Positions 37,984 to 49,159 of a DNA stretch of 64,000 nucleotides are shown here, piece by piece. The DNA is from Luteibacter sp. UNC138MFCol5.1 (GTDB taxonomy: Bacteria > Pseudomonadota > Gammaproteobacteria > Xanthomonadales > Rhodanobacteraceae). The stretch is taken from the NCBI RefSeq assembly GCF_900110505.1, contig NZ_FODZ01000001.1:581604-645603 (forward strand), given 5' to 3'. The position numbers and the translations under genes were made by a program. The notes beneath the pieces were generated by a model. That model ran no database searches. It was given only the letters and a program-made list of their open reading frames with translations, and was not told where the DNA came from. Every line of letters starts with the position of its first letter. Within the stretch, counting starts at the first letter, position 1.

Positions 37984-38488
37984 CCGTGTTGCCGACCTGT
38001 TCGTCGGTCAGCGACGGGTTGCCGCCCTTGGCGGGCATGTGGTTGCCGTCGGGGCCGGTATAGCCCTCGATCGCGTGCTTGGTGAGGGTGGCGAGGCCTT
38101 GGGCGATGCGGCTTCCCCAGGCACTCTTGTCCGCCAGCTTCGGCGCGCCGGCGACGCCGGCGGTGTGGCAGCTGTGGCAGAGGTTGTCGTAGATCGTCTT
38201 GCCGTCGGTGCTGCCGCCGTAGGCGACCTGCGAGGCAGCGGCCTTGGCGGCGGCTTCCTGCGCGGCGAGCATGGCCGCGCGGCCCGTGTCGCCGGCATAG
38301 ACGGCGCCGACGGGGGCGATCCGGGCCTCGGTGCGCTTCGCGACCGCCGGATCCTGTTCCTTGGGGATGTTGCTGTAGATGGTATAGGCGATCACCATCA
38401 GGACGACGGCCAGGACGCTGAGGCCGGCGGTCAGCCACGAGAACTGACGCATGAAGTTCTGGTCGGACTTGCTCGGAGAACCGCTCAC
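37955..38488 (-). CDS. Membrane-anchored cytochrome c5-type protein
   Basis: Predicted 177 aa. One N-terminal TM helix (FSWLTAGLSVLAVVLMVIAY) anchors the protein, then an Ala-rich helical linker (about residues 60-90) leads to a C-terminal c domain. The haem site CHSCH is at Cys104, Cys107, His108, and the axial Met is in NHMPAKGGNPSL. LTDEQVGNTVKWMVDQA is the usual last helix. It likely carries electrons to a terminal oxidase. A TATACT -10 box (38575-38580, minus) lies about 90 nt upstream. It overlaps acpH at the 3' end. Confidence 0.88.
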   Translation of the reverse strand: MSGSPSKSDQNFMRQFSWLTAGLSVLAVVLMVIAYTIYSNIPKEQDPAVAKRTEARIAPVGAVYAGDTGRAAMLAAQEAAAKAAASQVAYGGSTDGKTIYDNLCHSCHTAGVAGAPKLADKSAWGSRIAQGLATLTKHAIEGYTGPDGNHMPAKGGNPSLTDEQVGNTVKWMVDQAK

Positions 38489-38669
38489 GCATTGACTCCA
38501 CTGGATTGGGGTGTGCCGGCCCCCTCCCCGGGATCCGGCTGCCTTCCGGCCGCTTCGCGGCGTCGAACTTCCCGAGTATAGCGGAACCTCCGGACGATTC
38601 AGGAGTCCGTCACGGCCGCGGTCGGGATGCGCCGATACATGCCGTCAGTCATGCTGTACCCCTGTCAAC

Positions 38670-38687
38670 CGGCATTGTTCAATGCCG
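38670..38687. promoter_or_regulatory. 8-bp dyad in the RND operon promoter region
   Basis: CGGCATTG-TT-CAATGCCG is a perfect 18-bp dyad centred 130 nt before the adaptor gene. It overlaps a possible -35 (TTCAAT) and lies just upstream of a -10 like TATATT (38700-38705). It is a candidate operator, for example for a TetR- or MarR-type repressor; none is encoded next to it. The remaining part of the 319-nt gap shows no gene. Confidence 0.45.
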
Positions 38688-38807
38688 TTCCCCTAAACCT
38701 ATATTGGCGCCGTCGAATGTTCACCGGAACCGGGTATAACCCCGGGTGGTGCAAGGCGCCGCGGTCGGAACTGGTAACCCGTCCGGTTATTCATCTGGGA
38801 GTTTTAC

Positions 38808-40055
38808 ATGTCGCGTTTTTGGAAGATCGCGCTGGGCGTCATCGTGGTTCTGGTGATCGCCGGCATATTCGTCGTTCCCCGCCTGGGCAACCATGGCGAC
38901 GCGAACGCGCAGGGAGGCAAGGCGAATGGCGACGGTCAGGGGGCCGACCAGCCGCCGGTGCCGGTCACGGTCGTTCCGGTCGTCGCTCAGGACGTCCCGG
39001 TGTACCTCACGGCGACCGGTACCGCCCAGGCGCGTAACTCGGTCGTGGTGCGTCCCCAGGTGGGCGGCCAGCTCATGAAGCTGAACTTCCAGGAAGGCCA
39101 GGAAGTGAAGGCGGGCGACGTCATCGCCGAGATCGATCCGCGCACCATCCAGTCCCAGTACGACCAGGCCCAGGCCAAGCTGCGCCAGGACCAGGCCCTC
39201 GCGGCCACCGCCAAGAACAACCTCGAGCGTTCGCAGAACCTCGTCAGCAAGGGCGGCCAGCAGTACGTCTCCAAGCAGGATCTGGACAACCTCAAGAACA
39301 CGCTCGACCAGGCCAACGCCACGGTCGTCGCCGACCAGGCGTCGATCCGCGCCTCGCAGGTGCAGCTGGGCTTCACCAAGGTCGTCGCGCCGATCGACGG
39401 TCTCGCCGGCATCCGCGCCGTCGACGTGGGCAACATCGTGTCCACCACCGATTCGATCGTCACGCTGACCGAGGTCCACCCGATCTACGTTTCGTTCAAC
39501 CTGCCCGAGAAGAACCTCGACCTCGTCCGCACGTCGATCCGCGAGGACGTCGGCACGCCGCTGACCGTCGACGCGCTGGACCGCATCGATTCGCACGTGG
39601 TCTCGACGGGCAAGCTCGAGGTGATCGACAACACCATCGACACCACGACCGGCACGTTCCGCCTGCGCGCGATCTTCGACAACGCGAACACCGAGTTGTG
39701 GCCGGGCCAGTTCGTGAATGCCCGCCTGCAGGTGCGCACCGTCAAGGGCGGCCTCGTGGTGCCGGCGCAGGCGGTGCAGCGCGGACCGGACGGCGATTAC
39801 GTCTACCTCGTGCAGGGCGACAACACGGTCAAGATGACGCCGGTGGAGACCGCCAGCGAGGTGGGCGACAGCCACGTGATGATCGGCAAGGGCCTGAAGC
39901 TCGGCGAGAAGGTGGTCACGGAAGGCCAGTTCCGCCTGAAGCCGGGCTCGAAGGTGCAGCCGCTGGCGCCGGGCCAGGTGCCCGCCGCGCCGACGGCCGA
40001 AGAACTGCAGAAGGCCAAGAAGGGCCAGGGTCGCCAGGGCGGACGCCGGGGCTGA
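38808..40055 (+). CDS. mdtA: RND efflux periplasmic adaptor subunit (MdtA-like)
   Basis: Predicted 415 aa membrane fusion protein. An N-terminal TM anchor (WKIALGVIVVLVIAGIFVV) leads to a lipoyl/hairpin/beta-barrel arrangement: TGTAQARNSVVVRPQVGGQL opens the lipoyl half, a ~80-residue alpha hairpin follows (QYDQAQAKLRQDQALAATA), and VVAPIDGLAGIRAVDVGNIV is the returning half. The C-terminus is basic and Gln/Gly-rich. GGGAG lies six nt before the ATG. It joins the two downstream RND permeases with an outer-membrane channel that is not encoded here. Confidence 0.9.
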   Translation: MSRFWKIALGVIVVLVIAGIFVVPRLGNHGDANAQGGKANGDGQGADQPPVPVTVVPVVAQDVPVYLTATGTAQARNSVVVRPQVGGQLMKLNFQEGQEVKAGDVIAEIDPRTIQSQYDQAQAKLRQDQALAATAKNNLERSQNLVSKGGQQYVSKQDLDNLKNTLDQANATVVADQASIRASQVQLGFTKVVAPIDGLAGIRAVDVGNIVSTTDSIVTLTEVHPIYVSFNLPEKNLDLVRTSIREDVGTPLTVDALDRIDSHVVSTGKLEVIDNTIDTTTGTFRLRAIFDNANTELWPGQFVNARLQVRTVKGGLVVPAQAVQRGPDGDYVYLVQGDNTVKMTPVETASEVGDSHVMIGKGLKLGEKVVTEGQFRLKPGSKVQPLAPGQVPAAPTAEELQKAKKGQGRQGGRRG

Positions 40056-40125
40056 CAGCGCGCGGCGTGCCCGGTGACGGGCGCGCCGCCCACGGACCGC
40101 GAGGTCCAGACACCAGGATCAGACT

Positions 40126-43100
40126 GTGGGTTTCTCGACACTCTTCATTCGCCGGCCGATCGCCACCTCGCTCCTGATGGTGGCGGTGCTCCTGCTCGGC
40201 ATCCTCGGCTACCGGCAGTTGCCCGTCTCGGCATTGCCGGAGATCGACGCGCCGAGCCTGGTCGTCACCACGCAATACCCGGGCGCCAGCGCAAGCACGA
40301 TGGCGGCGCTGATCACCACGCCGCTGGAGCGCAACTTCGGCCAGATCTCGGGCCTCGCCTCGATGAGCTCCGACTCGTCGGCGGGCCTGTCGACGATCAT
40401 CCTGCAGTTCAACATGGACCGCGACATCGACATCGCGGCGCAGGACGTGCAGGCGGCGATCAACCAGGCGCGCGGCACGCTGCCCAACAACCTGCCGTAC
40501 CCGCCGGTGTACAACCGCGTCAATCCGGCCGACGCGCCGATCATGACGCTGATGCTCACGTCGGACACCCGTTCGCTGCGTGACGTCAACAACTTCGCCG
40601 ATTCGATCCTCTCGCAGAAGCTCTCGCAGGTGCAGGGCGTGGGCCTCGTGTCCATCGCCGGCAACGTGCGTCCCGCCGTGCGCATCCAGGTGAATCCGGC
40701 CCAGCTGGCGAACCTCGGCCTGACGATGGAGGACGTGCGCAGCGCGCTCACCCAGGCCAACGTCAACGCGCCGAAGGGCACGCTTAACGGCAAGACGCAG
40801 TCCTACAGCATCGGCACGAACGACCAGCTCGCCGACGCCGCCGAGTACAAGGGCACGATCATCAGCTACAAGAACGGCGCACCCGTGCGCCTGTCCGACG
40901 TGGCGAACGTGATCGACGGCGTCGAGAACGACCAGCTCGCCGCGTGGGCGAACGGCAAGCCCGCCGTGCTGCTCGACATCCGCCGCCAGCCCGGCGCGAA
41001 CATCGTGCAGACGGTGCAGCAGATCCGGCAGACGATCCCGGACCTGCAGAAGGTGCTGCCGGCCGACGTGAAGCTGGAGGTCTTCTCCGATCGCACGATC
41101 ACGATCCGCGCGTCGGTCGAGGACGTCCAGTTCACGCTCATCCTGACGATCTGCCTCGTCGTCGCGGTGATCTTCGTCTTCCTGCGCCGCCTCTGGGCGA
41201 CGGTGATCCCGTCCGTGGCCGTGCCGCTGTCGCTGATGGGTACCTTCGGCGTGATGGCCTTCGCGGGCATGTCGCTCGACAACCTCTCGCTGATGGCGCT
41301 GGCGGTCGCGACGGGTTTCGTCGTCGACGACGCGATCGTGATGATCGAGAACATCGTCCGCTACATCGAGCAGGGCCAGGACGCCAAAACGGCGGCCGAG
41401 GTCGGCGCGAAGGAGATCGGCTTCACGGTCCTGTCGCTGACCGTGTCGCTGATCGCCGTGTTCCTGCCGCTGCTGCTGATGCCTGGCGTCACCGGCCGTC
41501 TCTTCCACGAGTTCGCATGGGTGCTGACGATCGCCGTGGCGATCTCGATGCTGGTCTCGCTGACGCTCACCCCGATGATGTGCGCGTACCTGCTGAAGGC
41601 CGATGAGCTCCCGGACGCCGAAGACGCCCACGAGCACGCCGCCGCGGCGGGCAAGCACACCACCTGGTCGCGCATCGTCGAGGGCTACGGCCGCAGCCTC
41701 GACTGGGTGCTCGACCATCGTCCGCTGACCATGGTCGTGGCCGCCCTCACGGTCGCGTTGACCGTGGTGCTGTACATCGTGATCCCGAAGGGCCTGCTGC
41801 CCGAGCAGGACACGGGCCTCATCACCGCCGTCGTGCAGGCCGACCAGAACGTCGCGTTCCCGCAGATGGAGCTGCGCACGAAGGCCGTCGCGGATGCGCT
41901 CGCGAAGGATCCCGCCGTGTCCGGCGTGGCCGCGTTCATCGGTGCCGGCTCGGTGAACCCCACGCTCAACCAGGGCCAGATCTCGCTGGTGTTGAAGGAT
42001 CGCGGCGACCGCGACGGTCTCGACGACGTGCTGCCGCGACTGCAGAAGGCGGTCTCGGGCATCGCCGGCGTCGCGCTGTACCTGAAGCCGGTGCAGGACG
42101 TGACGCTCGACAGCCAGGTGTCCGCGACCGAGTACCAGTACTCGCTGTCCGACGTGAACTCGGCGGAGCTGGCCGGGTTCGCGCAGCAGATGACGACGGC
42201 GCTGCGCAAGCGTCCCGAACTCGCCGATGTGGACAGCAACCTCGCCGACAAGGGCAACGCGCTCAAGCTCACCATCGATCGCGACAGCGCGAGCCGTCTC
42301 GGCGTGCCCGTGCAGACGATCGACGACACCCTCTACGACGCCTACGGCCAGCGGCAGATCTCGACGATCTTCACGCAGCTCAACCAGTACCGCGTCGTGC
42401 TGGAGGTGTCGCCGGAATACCGCACCAGCACCGACCTGCTCAACAAGCTCACCGTGCGCGGCAATGGCAACGGCGCCCTGACCGGTTCGAACGCCACCAG
42501 CTTCGGCCAGCTCGCATCGAGCAACTCGGCGACGCCAGCGGGCATCGGCAACACCGGCAACGTCGGCTTCCAGGTGGGCGCGGGCGGCACGATCCCGCTC
42601 GCGGCGCTCGCCAGCGCGGAAGTCACGAGCGCGCCGCTGGTCGTCAGCCATCTGCAGCAGCTGCCCGCGGTCACCATCTCGTTCAACCTGGCGCCGGGGT
42701 ACTCGCTCTCGTCGGCGGTGGACGCCATCCACGAAGTGGAGAAGGAACTCGCCTTCCCGCCGCAGGTGCGCGGCCAGTTCATCGGCAAGGCGGCGGAGTT
42801 CTCGTCGTCGGTCGGCGACGAGGTGCTTCTGCTGCTCGCGTCCATCATCGTGATCTACATCGTGCTGGGCGTGCTCTACGAGAGCTACATCCACCCGCTG
42901 ACGATCATCTCCACGCTGCCGCCCGCCGGCGTCGGTGCGCTGCTGGCCCTGCTGATGTGCGGCATGAGCCTGTCGGTGGACGGCATCGTCGGTATCGTGC
43001 TGCTGATCGGCATCGTGAAGAAGAACGCGATCATGATGATCGACTTCGCCATCGAGGCGAAGCGCACCGGCCTCAACGCGACCGACGCGATCCGCCGCGC

Positions 43101-43368
43101 CTGCCTGCTGCGCTTCCGCCCGATCATGATGACGACGGCGGCCGCGTTGCTCGGCGCGCTGCCGCTGGCGCTGGGCAACGGCATCGGTTCCGAGCTGCGC
43201 AAGCCGCTGGGTGTCTCGATCGTCGGCGGCCTGCTGCTCTCCCAGCTGGTCACCCTCTACACCACGCCGGTGATCTATCTGTACATGGAACGGTTCTCCG
43301 ACTGGCTGGCCGAGCGCAAGCGACGACGCGCGCTGGCCCACGGCGGCGAACCCCACGTCGCGAGCTGA
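40126..43368 (+). CDS. mdtB: RND multidrug efflux permease, first (MdtB-like)
   Basis: Predicted 1080 aa, 12 TM helices, HAE1 type. FIRRPIATSLLMVAVLLLG starts TM1, GFVVDDAIVMIEN holds the paired proton-relay Asp, and VLLIGIVKKNAIMMIDFAIE holds the TM10 Lys. Docking-domain region near residues 770-815 carries an unusual Gly/Asn/Ser-rich insert (GNGNGALTGSNATSFGQLAS and onward). GTG start at 40126 with AGGA eight nt upstream; the adaptor gene ends 70 nt before. An intrinsic hairpin follows its stop before the second permease. Confidence 0.9.
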   Translation: MGFSTLFIRRPIATSLLMVAVLLLGILGYRQLPVSALPEIDAPSLVVTTQYPGASASTMAALITTPLERNFGQISGLASMSSDSSAGLSTIILQFNMDRDIDIAAQDVQAAINQARGTLPNNLPYPPVYNRVNPADAPIMTLMLTSDTRSLRDVNNFADSILSQKLSQVQGVGLVSIAGNVRPAVRIQVNPAQLANLGLTMEDVRSALTQANVNAPKGTLNGKTQSYSIGTNDQLADAAEYKGTIISYKNGAPVRLSDVANVIDGVENDQLAAWANGKPAVLLDIRRQPGANIVQTVQQIRQTIPDLQKVLPADVKLEVFSDRTITIRASVEDVQFTLILTICLVVAVIFVFLRRLWATVIPSVAVPLSLMGTFGVMAFAGMSLDNLSLMALAVATGFVVDDAIVMIENIVRYIEQGQDAKTAAEVGAKEIGFTVLSLTVSLIAVFLPLLLMPGVTGRLFHEFAWVLTIAVAISMLVSLTLTPMMCAYLLKADELPDAEDAHEHAAAAGKHTTWSRIVEGYGRSLDWVLDHRPLTMVVAALTVALTVVLYIVIPKGLLPEQDTGLITAVVQADQNVAFPQMELRTKAVADALAKDPAVSGVAAFIGAGSVNPTLNQGQISLVLKDRGDRDGLDDVLPRLQKAVSGIAGVALYLKPVQDVTLDSQVSATEYQYSLSDVNSAELAGFAQQMTTALRKRPELADVDSNLADKGNALKLTIDRDSASRLGVPVQTIDDTLYDAYGQRQISTIFTQLNQYRVVLEVSPEYRTSTDLLNKLTVRGNGNGALTGSNATSFGQLASSNSATPAGIGNTGNVGFQVGAGGTIPLAALASAEVTSAPLVVSHLQQLPAVTISFNLAPGYSLSSAVDAIHEVEKELAFPPQVRGQFIGKAAEFSSSVGDEVLLLLASIIVIYIVLGVLYESYIHPLTIISTLPPAGVGALLALLMCGMSLSVDGIVGIVLLIGIVKKNAIMMIDFAIEAKRTGLNATDAIRRACLLRFRPIMMTTAAALLGALPLALGNGIGSELRKPLGVSIVGGLLLSQLVTLYTTPVIYLYMERFSDWLAERKRRRALAHGGEPHVAS

Positions 43369-43404
43369 TGGGGCCCCCGCTACACAACCGCATCTCGACC
43401 CTCA

Positions 43405-43442
43405 TTCGCCGGGCGGCCCACCGCCCGGCGAAACCTTTTTCC
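43405..43442 (+). terminator. Intrinsic terminator/attenuator between the RND permeases
   Basis: A perfect 12-bp stem TTCGCCGGGCGG/CCGCCCGGCGAA (43405-43416, 43421-43432) with CCCA loop is followed by ACC and a run of Ts (43436-43440, with TT nearby). It lies inside the 136-nt gap between the two permease genes, so the downstream one is expected at lower or separately controlled level. Confidence 0.8.
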
Positions 43443-43504
43443 GGCTGGCGCGTTAGGGATGGGATGCCCGCGCGCCGCCGCGCTCACCTAAGTCCCCGCA
43501 TTCG

Positions 43505-46500
43505 ATGAATATCTCCGGTCCGTTCATCCGCCGCCCCATCGGTACGTCGCTGCTGGCGATCGGCATTTTCGTGATCGGCATCATCTGCTACTCGCTGCTC
43601 GGCGTGGCCGCGCTGCCGAACATCCAGTTCCCGGCGATCTTCGTGCAGGCCCAGCAGTCGGGCGCGGACGCCAGCACGATGGCCTCCACGGTCGCCGCGC
43701 CGCTGGAGCGCCACCTGGGCCAGGTGCCCGGTGTCGAGTCGATGCGTTCGAACAGCTCGGAGGGCAGCACGTTCGTGCTGCTGTTCTTCCAGAATGGCGT
43801 GAACATCGACGCCGCGGCGCGCGACGTGCAGTCGGCGATCAACGCCGCGCAGCCCGACCTGCCCAGCGGCCTGCTCAGCGCGCCGTCGTACACGAAGGCC
43901 AACCCGAACGACGACCCGATCATCGTGCTGGCCCTCACGTCGGACTCGGTGGCGCCCACCACCCTCTACAACATCGCGGATTCGATCCTCGCGCAGCGGC
44001 TGCGTCAGCAGGAAGGCATCTCCACCGTGGAGATCGCCGGCAGCGCCACGCCGGCGATCCGCGTCGACGTGAACCTCCGCGCCCTCAATTCGATGGGCCT
44101 GTCGCCGGACCAGCTGCGCAACGCGCTGACGGCCGCCAACGTGACCTCGCCGCAGGGCTTCCTCACCGACGGCCAGACGACGATGGCCGTCACCGCCACC
44201 GACTCGCTGCACAAGGCGTCCGAGTTCGCGGATCTCATCATCGGCGTGAAGGACGGCGTGCCCATTCGCCTCTCCGACATCGCCAAGGTGTACGACGGTC
44301 AGCAGGACGCCTACCAGGCGGCCTGGTTCAACGGCCGGCCCGGCATCCTGATGTACGTCTACAAGAAGGCCGACGCGAACGTCATCGAGACGGTCGACCG
44401 GGTCAAGACGCTCATGCCCGTGATGCAGACCTGGCTGCCCGCCGGCGTGCAGCTGCATTCGTTTTTCGACGGCACGCCCACCATCCGCGCCTCGCTGCAC
44501 GAGGTGCAGGCCACGCTCCTGATCAGCCTCGCCATGGTGATCATGACGATGGCGCTGTTCCTGCGCCGTCTGGCGCCGACGTTGATCGCGGGTCTCGCGG
44601 TGCCGATGTCGCTCGCCGGCGCGTTCATGGTGATGTACGCGTTCGGGTACACACTGAACAACCTCACGCTGCTCGCGCTGGTCATCGCCATCGGCTTCGT
44701 CGTCGACGACGCGATCGTGGTGATCGAGAACGTGATCCGGCACATGGACGAGGGTATTCCCCGCTTCGAGGCCGCGCTCCTGGGCGCGCGGGAGATCGGC
44801 TTCACCATCGTCTCGATCACCGGCTCGCTGATCGCCGTGTTCGTGCCGCTGCTGCTGGCGCCGGGCATCATCGGCATGTTCTTCAAGGAATTCACGGTGA
44901 CGCTGGTCGCGGCGATCGTCGTGTCTGCCCTCGTGTCGCTCACGCTGACGCCGTCGCTCTGCGCGCACTTCCTCACCGCACACAAGGACGACAAGCCCGA
45001 GTCGCGCCTCGGCCGCGCGCTGGAGCGCGGTCACGAGCGCCTGCTCGGCCTGTACCGCGTCGCACTCGACTGGACCCTGCGGCACGCGTTGCTCATGGCG
45101 CTCACGCCGCTGGTGCTCGTCGCGGTCACATTCGTGCTGTTCGGCATGGTCAAGGGCGGCTTCTTCCCGCCGCAGGACACCGGCCTGATCGGCGCGCGCG
45201 CGACGTCCAGCTCCACGGTGTCGTTCGGGGAGATGAAGACGCGCCAGGCGCGCCTCACAGAGATGCTGCTGGCCGATCCCGCGGTGGAAGCCGTCGGCTC
45301 GCGCCTCGGCACCAGCCGCACCGGCTCCAGCGGCTTCTTCAACATCGAACTGAAGACGCGCGCCGAGGGACGCAAGGAAACGACGTTCGAAGTGCTGGAC
45401 CGGCTGTCGGCCAAAGCCAACAAGTATCCCGACCTCAACCTCCGCCTGCGTCCGATCCAGGATCTTCCCACCGGCGGTGGCGGCGGCAACACGCAGGGCG
45501 GACAGTACTCGGTGTCGCTCAAGGGCGACGACCTCGCCGAGCTACAGGCGTGGGTGCCGAAGCTGGTCGACGCGCTGAAGAAGAACCCCATGCTGCGCGA
45601 CGTCGGCAGCGACATCGACGCGCAGGGCCTGCGCCAGAACATCGTCATCGATCGCGATACCGCGGCCCGTCTCGGCGTCGCCGTCGGCGACATCGACGGC
45701 GCGCTCTACAACGCCTTCGGTCAGCGCGCCGTGTCCACGATCTACTCGGACATCAATCAGTACCGGGTGATCGTCAACGCGCTGCCGCAGATGGCGGCGA
45801 CGCCCGAATCGCTCAACCAGCTCTACATCCGTTCGCGCTCCGGCGCGATGGTGCCGATGACCGCGGTGACCCGCCAGGTGCCCGGGCTGGCGCCGAGCCA
45901 GATCGTGCACGAGGACCAGTACACGAGCATGGGCATCAGCTTCAACCTCGCGCCGAACGTCAGCATGGGCGAGGCGATGGAGATCATCCAGAAAACGATC
46001 AGCGGCATGCGCCTGCCAGGCGACATCCGCCTCGACGCCGGCAGCGACTTCGGGCGCTTCCAGCAATCGCAGAGCGACATGCCCCTGCTGATCCTCGCCG
46101 CGATCGTCACGGTCTACCTGCTGATGGGCATGCTCTACGAGAGCCTGATCCATCCGGTGACGATCCTCTCGACGCTGCCGGCCGCCGGCGTGGGTGCACT
46201 CGCGGCGCTGGTGATCACGAACACGGAGCTTTCCGTCATCGCGATGATCGCGCTGGTGCTGCTGATCGGCATCGTGAAGAAGAACGCCATCATGATGATC
46301 GACTTCGCCCTCGTGGCGCAGCGCGAGCATGGCCTCGATTACCGCGGGGCCATCCGCGAGGCGTGCCTCGTCCGCTTCCGGCCGATCATGATGACCACCA
46401 TGGTGGCCATCCTCGCCGCCGCCCCGCTGGCCATCGGCCTGGGCGAGGGTTCGGAACTGCGCCGTCCGCTGGGTATCGCCATGATCGGCGGGCTCGTGAT

Positions 46501-46627
46501 CTCGCAGAGCCTGACGCTGCTCTCCACGCCGGCCCTGTACGTGATCTTCGCCTGCCTCTCCGAGCGCTGGAAGGCCCGCAAGGCGCGCCGCAAGGAGCGC
46601 CGCGCGCTGCGCGCTTCGCGTGCCTGA
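43505..46627 (+). CDS. mdtC: RND multidrug efflux permease, second (MdtC-like)
   Basis: Predicted 1040 aa, 12 TM helices. The N-terminus MNISGPFIRRPIGTSLLAIG, the paired Asp in GFVVDDAIVVIEN and the Lys in IGIVKKNAIMMIDFALVAQ all fit HAE1 permeases. The MdtB/MdtC pair works as a heterotrimer in E. coli; the two tandem permeases here suggest the same. No clear ribosome site precedes the ATG at 43505. The C-terminus is strongly basic (RRKERRALRASRA). A hairpin separates it from the first permease. Confidence 0.9.
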   Translation: MNISGPFIRRPIGTSLLAIGIFVIGIICYSLLGVAALPNIQFPAIFVQAQQSGADASTMASTVAAPLERHLGQVPGVESMRSNSSEGSTFVLLFFQNGVNIDAAARDVQSAINAAQPDLPSGLLSAPSYTKANPNDDPIIVLALTSDSVAPTTLYNIADSILAQRLRQQEGISTVEIAGSATPAIRVDVNLRALNSMGLSPDQLRNALTAANVTSPQGFLTDGQTTMAVTATDSLHKASEFADLIIGVKDGVPIRLSDIAKVYDGQQDAYQAAWFNGRPGILMYVYKKADANVIETVDRVKTLMPVMQTWLPAGVQLHSFFDGTPTIRASLHEVQATLLISLAMVIMTMALFLRRLAPTLIAGLAVPMSLAGAFMVMYAFGYTLNNLTLLALVIAIGFVVDDAIVVIENVIRHMDEGIPRFEAALLGAREIGFTIVSITGSLIAVFVPLLLAPGIIGMFFKEFTVTLVAAIVVSALVSLTLTPSLCAHFLTAHKDDKPESRLGRALERGHERLLGLYRVALDWTLRHALLMALTPLVLVAVTFVLFGMVKGGFFPPQDTGLIGARATSSSTVSFGEMKTRQARLTEMLLADPAVEAVGSRLGTSRTGSSGFFNIELKTRAEGRKETTFEVLDRLSAKANKYPDLNLRLRPIQDLPTGGGGGNTQGGQYSVSLKGDDLAELQAWVPKLVDALKKNPMLRDVGSDIDAQGLRQNIVIDRDTAARLGVAVGDIDGALYNAFGQRAVSTIYSDINQYRVIVNALPQMAATPESLNQLYIRSRSGAMVPMTAVTRQVPGLAPSQIVHEDQYTSMGISFNLAPNVSMGEAMEIIQKTISGMRLPGDIRLDAGSDFGRFQQSQSDMPLLILAAIVTVYLLMGMLYESLIHPVTILSTLPAAGVGALAALVITNTELSVIAMIALVLLIGIVKKNAIMMIDFALVAQREHGLDYRGAIREACLVRFRPIMMTTMVAILAAAPLAIGLGEGSELRRPLGIAMIGGLVISQSLTLLSTPALYVIFACLSERWKARKARRKERRALRASRA

Positions 46628-46628
46628 A

Positions 46629-46647
46629 TCGCCGATCGCATCGGCGA
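46629..46647. repeat. Compact ATCGGCGA hairpin, member of the dispersed repeat family
   Basis: TCGCCGAT-CGC-ATCGGCGA is a perfect 8-bp stem immediately after the second permease stop. The same core is part of the repeats at 5836 and 16534. No T run follows. It may help end the transcript. Confidence 0.5.
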
Positions 46648-46795
46648 AAGGCCGTGCGCCGGTCCCGGTTCGTGCCGGACCGGAAAAAGGTCTGTGCCGG
46701 CTGCTCGCTTCCCCCTCCGCCGCGTTCCGCGCCACAATGGGCGGGTTTCCGCTCGCCGGTGCGCCCCACGAGGCCTGCGCCGGCCGGCTCCATGA

Positions 46796-49066
<2,271 letters not shown>

Positions 49067-49076
49067 GTATCGGCCT

Positions 49077-49146
49077 GTGGGAAGCGCGCTCGCGCGCGAA
49101 GGGTGCTCGCCGCGAGCGCCCGGTCGTGCACCGGCGCGCTTCCCAC
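49077..49146. repeat. 13-bp inverted repeat of GTGGGAAGCGCGC type
   Basis: GTGGGAAGCGCGC (49077-49089) and GCGCGCTTCCCAC (49134-49146) pair perfectly around a 44-nt loop that itself contains GCTCG/CGAGC-type pairs. It fills the gap between the convergent icd and aldo-keto reductase genes and resembles the GTGGGAGC hairpin at 22787. Confidence 0.7.
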
Positions 49147-49159
49147 GAACCGGCGGGGA

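Noticed and set aside
39916..43356. Very long open frame on the minus strand opposite mdtB (also opposite mdtC/icd at 45542-48982 and opposite the hybrid kinase at 20625-22808)
   Set aside because: High-GC shadow frames: Arg/His/Asp/Val-rich without any domain, while the opposite strand encodes full RND, IDH and kinase motifs.
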